Below are positions 60,437 to 64,000 of a DNA stretch of 64,000 nt, in pieces (the first letter of the stretch is position 1; each line of letters begins with the position of its first letter). A model generated the notes under the pieces. It was not told where the DNA came from. It was given only the letters and a program-made list of their open reading frames with translations, and made no database searches. A program made the position numbers and the translations under genes. The DNA comes from a bacterium. GTDB lineage: Bacteria; UBP15; UBA6099. The DNA lies in assembly GCA_029564595.1 (NCBI GenBank), contig JAKQPS010000044.1:1-64000 (forward strand). Reading direction: 5' to 3'.

Positions 60437-62047
60437 TCAGAACGACACCATCCGCACCGATTTCATCCCGTGTATCGCCCTTATCTGCTTGATGACTTCG
60501 GCGGACGCCTCGTCGTCAATTCCGAGCGCCATTATCGCTTTGCCGCGCACATTTTCCCTGCCTACCACCATTCCGGCGATGTTTATATTGTTCATCCCGA
60601 GGACTGTTCCGACTTTGCCTATCATGCCGGGTTTGTCCAAGTGAGATATCAGAAGCATCCTGCCTTCGGGCACGAGGTTCATCTTCAGCCCGTCGATGCT
60701 CACGATCCGCATCTCTCCTCCGCCTATGAGTGCGGCGGAGGCAGTGTGCGAGCTTTTCGGAGTCTTCACCGAGGCAGTTATTATATTGCCCGACGGAGCT
60801 CCGTAATTCTTCTTGTTCACCGAGACGGCCACGTTCCGGTGAGAGAACATCAGCTCGACGTTCACAATGTTCACAGCGTCGGAGAATCGAGGCTTCATCA
60901 TTCCGAGCAGGAAATAGTTCGTGATGAGCTTGGTCTGCATCTCCGCCGGGTCGCCCTCGAAAGTAAGCTCTATGGAAGACACGGACGAATCCCGGAGGCT
61001 TTCGTGCAGTCTTCCCAGTTTTTCCGCCATCTCGAAATACGGCTGGTGCAGTTTGAGTATTTCAGGTTTGAGCGGAGGAAGGTTCACCGCGCCCGTCACC
61101 GGTTTTCCTTGCAAGAAGTCCCTTATCTGCCGGGCGACGTCCACAGCGACGTTCACCTGAGCTTCTATGGTCGAGGCTCCGAGATGCGGAGTGAGGATGA
61201 CATTCGGCAAATCTCTCAGTTCGCTGTCTTCGAGAGGCTCTTTCTCGAACACGTCAAGCGCGGCTCCCGCCACCTTGCCGCTCTTGACCGCCTCTATCAG
61301 CGCGTCCTCCTGTATGACTCCGCCTCTTGAGCAGTTGACGACTCTCACTCCGTCCTTCATCTTCTTGAACTCGTCTTTGCCGATCATGTGAAAAGTCTCC
61401 GACGACTTCGGCACGTGGAAGGTTATGAAATCTGAGTCTTTGAAAAGTTCCTTTTTGTCGACAAGCTTGCCGCCGATGCGCGCGACCGCCTGCTCGTTGG
61501 TGTACGGGTCCGCCACGAGAACTTTCATGCCAAGCCCGACCGCCCTCTCGGCCACAAGTTTCCCGATTTTTCCGTATCCGACCACGCCGAGCGTCTTTTC
61601 GCCTACCTGACATCCCATGAATTTGCTTTTTTCCCATTTGCCGTCGTGCATGGACCTGTTGGCCTGAGGCACGCAGCGAGCGAGCGACATCATCATTGCG
61701 ATTGTGTGTTCCGCCGCCGACAGGATATTGCCCTCCGGGGAATTGACGACCAGAATGCCGGCCTCGGTCGCCGCGGCGACGTCTATGTTGTCAACTCCGA
61801 CGCCCGCTCTGCCGACGATTTTCAGGCTCTTCCCGGCCTTAATAACTTTCGCGGTCACGCGCGTCGCCGCCCTGACAATCTGAGCGTCGAACCCGGCTAT
61901 GATTTTAACCAGTTCGCTCTCGCCGAGGCCCGTCTTTACCACTACCTCGCACGTCTCCCGCAGTTCGTCTATCCCGCGTTCGTCTATCTTGTCGGAGATG
62001 AGCACGCGGGGTTTCTTCGAGGCCGTTTTCGAAATTTTCTGTTTCAT
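60437..62047 (-). CDS. serA: D-3-phosphoglycerate dehydrogenase SerA (long form, ACT domain)
   Basis: It oxidises 3-phosphoglycerate with NAD+ in the first step of serine synthesis. The 536-residue protein has a Rossmann fold with GYGKIG (157-162) and the catalytic residues Arg241 (NCSRGGVIQED), Glu270 and His288 (PHLGAST). An ASB-like domain follows, then a C-terminal ACT domain (MLLISHLDKPGMIGKVGTVL, GMNNINIAGMVVGRENV), the usual site for serine feedback. Its ATG overlaps the aminotransferase stop by four bases (ATGA), and an upstream GAGGAGG is present. Confidence 0.97.
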   Translation of the reverse strand: MKQKISKTASKKPRVLISDKIDERGIDELRETCEVVVKTGLGESELVKIIAGFDAQIVRAATRVTAKVIKAGKSLKIVGRAGVGVDNIDVAAATEAGILVVNSPEGNILSAAEHTIAMMMSLARCVPQANRSMHDGKWEKSKFMGCQVGEKTLGVVGYGKIGKLVAERAVGLGMKVLVADPYTNEQAVARIGGKLVDKKELFKDSDFITFHVPKSSETFHMIGKDEFKKMKDGVRVVNCSRGGVIQEDALIEAVKSGKVAGAALDVFEKEPLEDSELRDLPNVILTPHLGASTIEAQVNVAVDVARQIRDFLQGKPVTGAVNLPPLKPEILKLHQPYFEMAEKLGRLHESLRDSSVSSIELTFEGDPAEMQTKLITNYFLLGMMKPRFSDAVNIVNVELMFSHRNVAVSVNKKNYGAPSGNIITASVKTPKSSHTASAALIGGGEMRIVSIDGLKMNLVPEGRMLLISHLDKPGMIGKVGTVLGMNNINIAGMVVGRENVRGKAIMALGIDDEASAEVIKQIRAIHGMKSVRMVSF

Positions 62048-63183
62048 GAAAGAAAGACCTCCTCAGCCGCGCGGACGCCCGTCCCAAGCTCGAAGTCGTG
62101 CCCAAGCTCCTTGAGCGACATCTCAAGCGCGGAGATGGCCAGCAGGACGTCGTGGTGCGTCACGTATCCCATGTGGGCTATTCTGACAATCTTTCCCTTG
62201 TACGCGTCCTGCCCGCCTGCCACCCTGCAACCGTACTTGTTGGTGATAAGCGAGGACAGCTTCTTTCCGTCCATGCCTTCGGGGACTTCGAGCACCGTCT
62301 CTACGTACGAAAGATGCTCGGAAAAAAGCTTCAGCCCCAGCGCCTTGACTCCGGCGCGGGTGGCGGCGGCCATCTTCTTGTGTCTCTCGTAAATGCTTTC
62401 CAGCCCTTCCTCAAACATCATCTTTAACGACTCGTCGAGGCTTATCACCAGCGTCACGGGGATTGTGAACGGCGTGTCGCCGCTCTTCTGCATTGATTTC
62501 CTGTACTTCTTGAGGTCGTAATAATATTTCGGAATCTTCGACTCCTCGACCGCTTTCCACGCTTTTTCGCCTCTTACGCCAAGGAAGGAGAGGCCCGGAG
62601 GCAGCATGAGGGCTTTCTGCGAGCCGGCGGCCACCATGTCCACCTTCCACTCGTCCATCTTCATCTCAAGCCCGCCCAGACCGCTCACGGCGTCCACGAT
62701 GAACAACGCGCCGTGCCTGTCTATCACTTCGCCCAACTCGGCGAGCGGATGCATTATGCCTGTGGATGTTTCGCTGTATGTGATGAAAACGGCTTTGATG
62801 TCTTTTTCCTTCGTCAGGACTTCGTCCATCTCTTCGGGAGTCACAATCTTGCCCCATTCGCGGACAAGCTCGACGACTTCGACGCCGTAAACGCGGCACA
62901 ACTGAGCGAAACGCTCGCCGAATTTCCCTGTGTTTCCGACCACAACGCGGTCTCCCGGCGAAAGCGCGTTCACAACGGCCATCTCCATCGCGCCGCTTCC
63001 CGACGAGGCGATAATGAACACATCGCCTTCCGTTCCGTAAACCTTTTTCATTCCAGCCACAGCTCTGGCGAAAATCTCGCCGAACTCGGCCGTTCGGTGA
63101 TGCATGATCGGAGCGGCTCCAGCCGCCGCGACTCTGTGCGGAACCTGAGACGGTCCCGGCGTCAACAACACTTCTTTTTTCAT
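62044..63183 (-). CDS. Class V aminotransferase (serine-pyruvate / alanine-glyoxylate type)
   Basis: A PLP-dependent aminotransferase of fold type I. The 379-residue protein has the PLP Lys190 (AAGSQKALMLPPG), the family start LLTPGPSQVPHRVAAAGAAP and IVDAVSGLGGLEMKMDEWKV, which resemble alanine-glyoxylate and serine-pyruvate aminotransferases. Adjacent serA suggests that it may provide phosphoserine or serine-glyoxylate transamination in the serine pathway, a use reported for this family in several lineages. It overlaps serA by four bases and starts 1 base after the purD stop. Confidence 0.92.
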   Translation of the reverse strand: MKKEVLLTPGPSQVPHRVAAAGAAPIMHHRTAEFGEIFARAVAGMKKVYGTEGDVFIIASSGSGAMEMAVVNALSPGDRVVVGNTGKFGERFAQLCRVYGVEVVELVREWGKIVTPEEMDEVLTKEKDIKAVFITYSETSTGIMHPLAELGEVIDRHGALFIVDAVSGLGGLEMKMDEWKVDMVAAGSQKALMLPPGLSFLGVRGEKAWKAVEESKIPKYYYDLKKYRKSMQKSGDTPFTIPVTLVISLDESLKMMFEEGLESIYERHKKMAAATRAGVKALGLKLFSEHLSYVETVLEVPEGMDGKKLSSLITNKYGCRVAGGQDAYKGKIVRIAHMGYVTHHDVLLAISALEMSLKELGHDFELGTGVRAAEEVFLS

Positions 63184-63184
63184 T

Positions 63185-64000
63185 TTAGTTTATCCTCACA
63201 AGATCTCTTTTTCCTATGTCGTTTCTGTGCCTCTCGCCCTCCCAGCTTATAAGGCGAACCGCCTCGTAAGCCTTGGCGGACGCTTCTTTCAGGTTTGCCC
63301 CTATTCCGGTGACCCCCAGAACTCTTCCTCCGGCCGTGACTATCCGTCCGTCTTTCGCCGCCGTGCCGGCATGAAAAACCACAACATCATCCAACGCGCC
63401 GGCCGCTTCCAGCCCGTTTATCGGTTTGCCCTTTTCGTAACTCCCCGGATACCCCCCGGACGCCATGACGACGCACATAGCAGCCCTGCGCGCTGGCTCC
63501 CACTTCGTTTCCGCCAGTCTTCCTTCCGCGGCGGCAAGACATATCTGCGCTAAGTCTCCCTCTATGAGCGGGAGCACAACCTGCGCTTCCGGGTCGCCGA
63601 ACCTTACATTAAATTCCAGCGTTTTCGGCCCGGCGGCGGTCAGCATCATGCCCGCGTAGATCACTCCCACGAATGGAGTCCCTCGCTTTTTCATCCCGTC
63701 CGCCACCCGTTGCAACACCTGTTCTCTAATCGTTTCTATTAAAGCCGGGGTAACAATCGACACCGGGGAATACGCGCCCATTCCGCCTGTGTTCGGCCCC
63801 TCGTCGTTGTCGTAAGCTCTTTTGTGATCCTGAGACGGGGTGAGAATGACCATGTCGCGCCCGTCGCAGACGGCTAGTATGGAAGTTTCCTCCCCGACAA
63901 GGCATTCCTCGACGACAATCCTCGCGCCCGCGCCGCCGTGCGCTCCGTCCAGCATCAGAGATTTCAGAAAATCCTGCGCCTCGTCTTTGCTCGACGTGAC
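63185..64000 (-). CDS. purD: Phosphoribosylamine-glycine ligase PurD, C-terminal part (partial)
   Basis: PurD joins phosphoribosylamine and glycine with ATP in purine synthesis. The frame runs to the right edge (V-T-S-S-K-D-E-A-Q-D before the first visible Met), so the N-terminus lies outside the window. About 271 residues are seen, with the ATP-grasp signatures GAGARIVVEECLVGEETSIL, SQDHKRAYDNDEGPNTGGMG, PFVGVIYAGMML and FNVRFGDPEAQVVLPLIEGD. The C-terminal GARS_C part follows (FHAGTAAKDGRIVTAGGRVL). It is the first gene seen of an operon with the aminotransferase and serA. Confidence 0.96.
   Translation of the reverse strand, partial: VTSSKDEAQDFLKSLMLDGAHGGAGARIVVEECLVGEETSILAVCDGRDMVILTPSQDHKRAYDNDEGPNTGGMGAYSPVSIVTPALIETIREQVLQRVADGMKKRGTPFVGVIYAGMMLTAAGPKTLEFNVRFGDPEAQVVLPLIEGDLAQICLAAAEGRLAETKWEPARRAAMCVVMASGGYPGSYEKGKPINGLEAAGALDDVVVFHAGTAAKDGRIVTAGGRVLGVTGIGANLKEASAKAYEAVRLISWEGERHRNDIGKRDLVRIN

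Overview
The window is about 64 kb of a GC-rich chromosome from a motile, diderm (Gram-negative-type) bacterium. Supporting this are an outer-membrane-style lipoprotein, an AMIN-domain amidase, a CsgG/FlgT-like secreted protein and a flagellar cluster carrying fliO, flhF, flhG and fliA. No phylum can be fixed from the sequence alone. The flagellar gene order, with flbD, a DUF115 protein, a MotE-like protein and a TIGR02530-type protein, fits a deep-branching or uncultured lineage better than an enterobacterium. Nearly every gene is on the minus strand. Only the RCC1-repeat gene, one lipoprotein gene and fdhD are on the plus strand.

Layout: 1-550, the 3' end of an RCC1-repeat gene built from 153-bp tandem repeats. 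551-984, hairpin-rich spacer. 985-9.8 kb (minus), ligA, an unrecognised protein, a periplasmic TPR protein and a DUF4175-like membrane protein. 10-16.4 kb (minus), recO followed by a giant secreted protein with a CsgG/FlgT-like head and a fibronectin-type array. 16.6-18.1 kb (plus), a lipoprotein with a pseudopilin-like segment. 18.2-36.1 kb (minus), the distal flagellar operons: a DUF115 Maf-like gene, flbD, fliL, fliM, fliY/fliN, fliO-fliP-fliQ-fliR-flhB, flhA-flhF-flhG, two small membrane proteins, fliA, fapA, a small conserved protein and a PRC-barrel protein. 36.7-51 kb (minus), the proximal flagellar operon: flgB-flgC-fliE-fliF-fliG-fliH-fliI-fliJ-SLT-motE-fliK-flgD-TIGR02530-flgE. It starts at a promoter with a perfect TTGACA and ends at a strong terminator after flgE. 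51.1-58 kb (minus), a second fliN, obgE, proB, proA, smpB, the tmRNA gene ssrA, an AMIN amidase and a small unknown protein. 58.3-59.1 kb (plus), fdhD. 59.2-64 kb (minus), rpsA, and the purD-aminotransferase-serA operon (purD runs off the edge).

How it works together: the two flagellar blocks encode the MS ring, C ring, proximal rod, export gate and ATPase complex, hook, hook cap, hook-length ruler, a rod-region lytic transglycosylase and the regulators FlhF, FlhG and FliA. Flagellin, cap and junction proteins, distal rod, P/L rings, stator and chemotaxis genes are not here and must lie elsewhere.

The window is mostly well-known machinery, and I see no unmistakable new system. The best second-look items are: a FlhB whose NPTH autocleavage motif reads NPVE; an Obg GTPase with altered G1, G3 and G4 motifs; a hook protein of 1010 residues; the CsgG/FlgT-like plus fibronectin-array protein; a UBA-like tail-anchored protein in the flagellar operon; a second fliN beside obgE; and dispersed GTAGGGGC...GCCCCTAC double-hairpin elements whose arms differ but stay paired.
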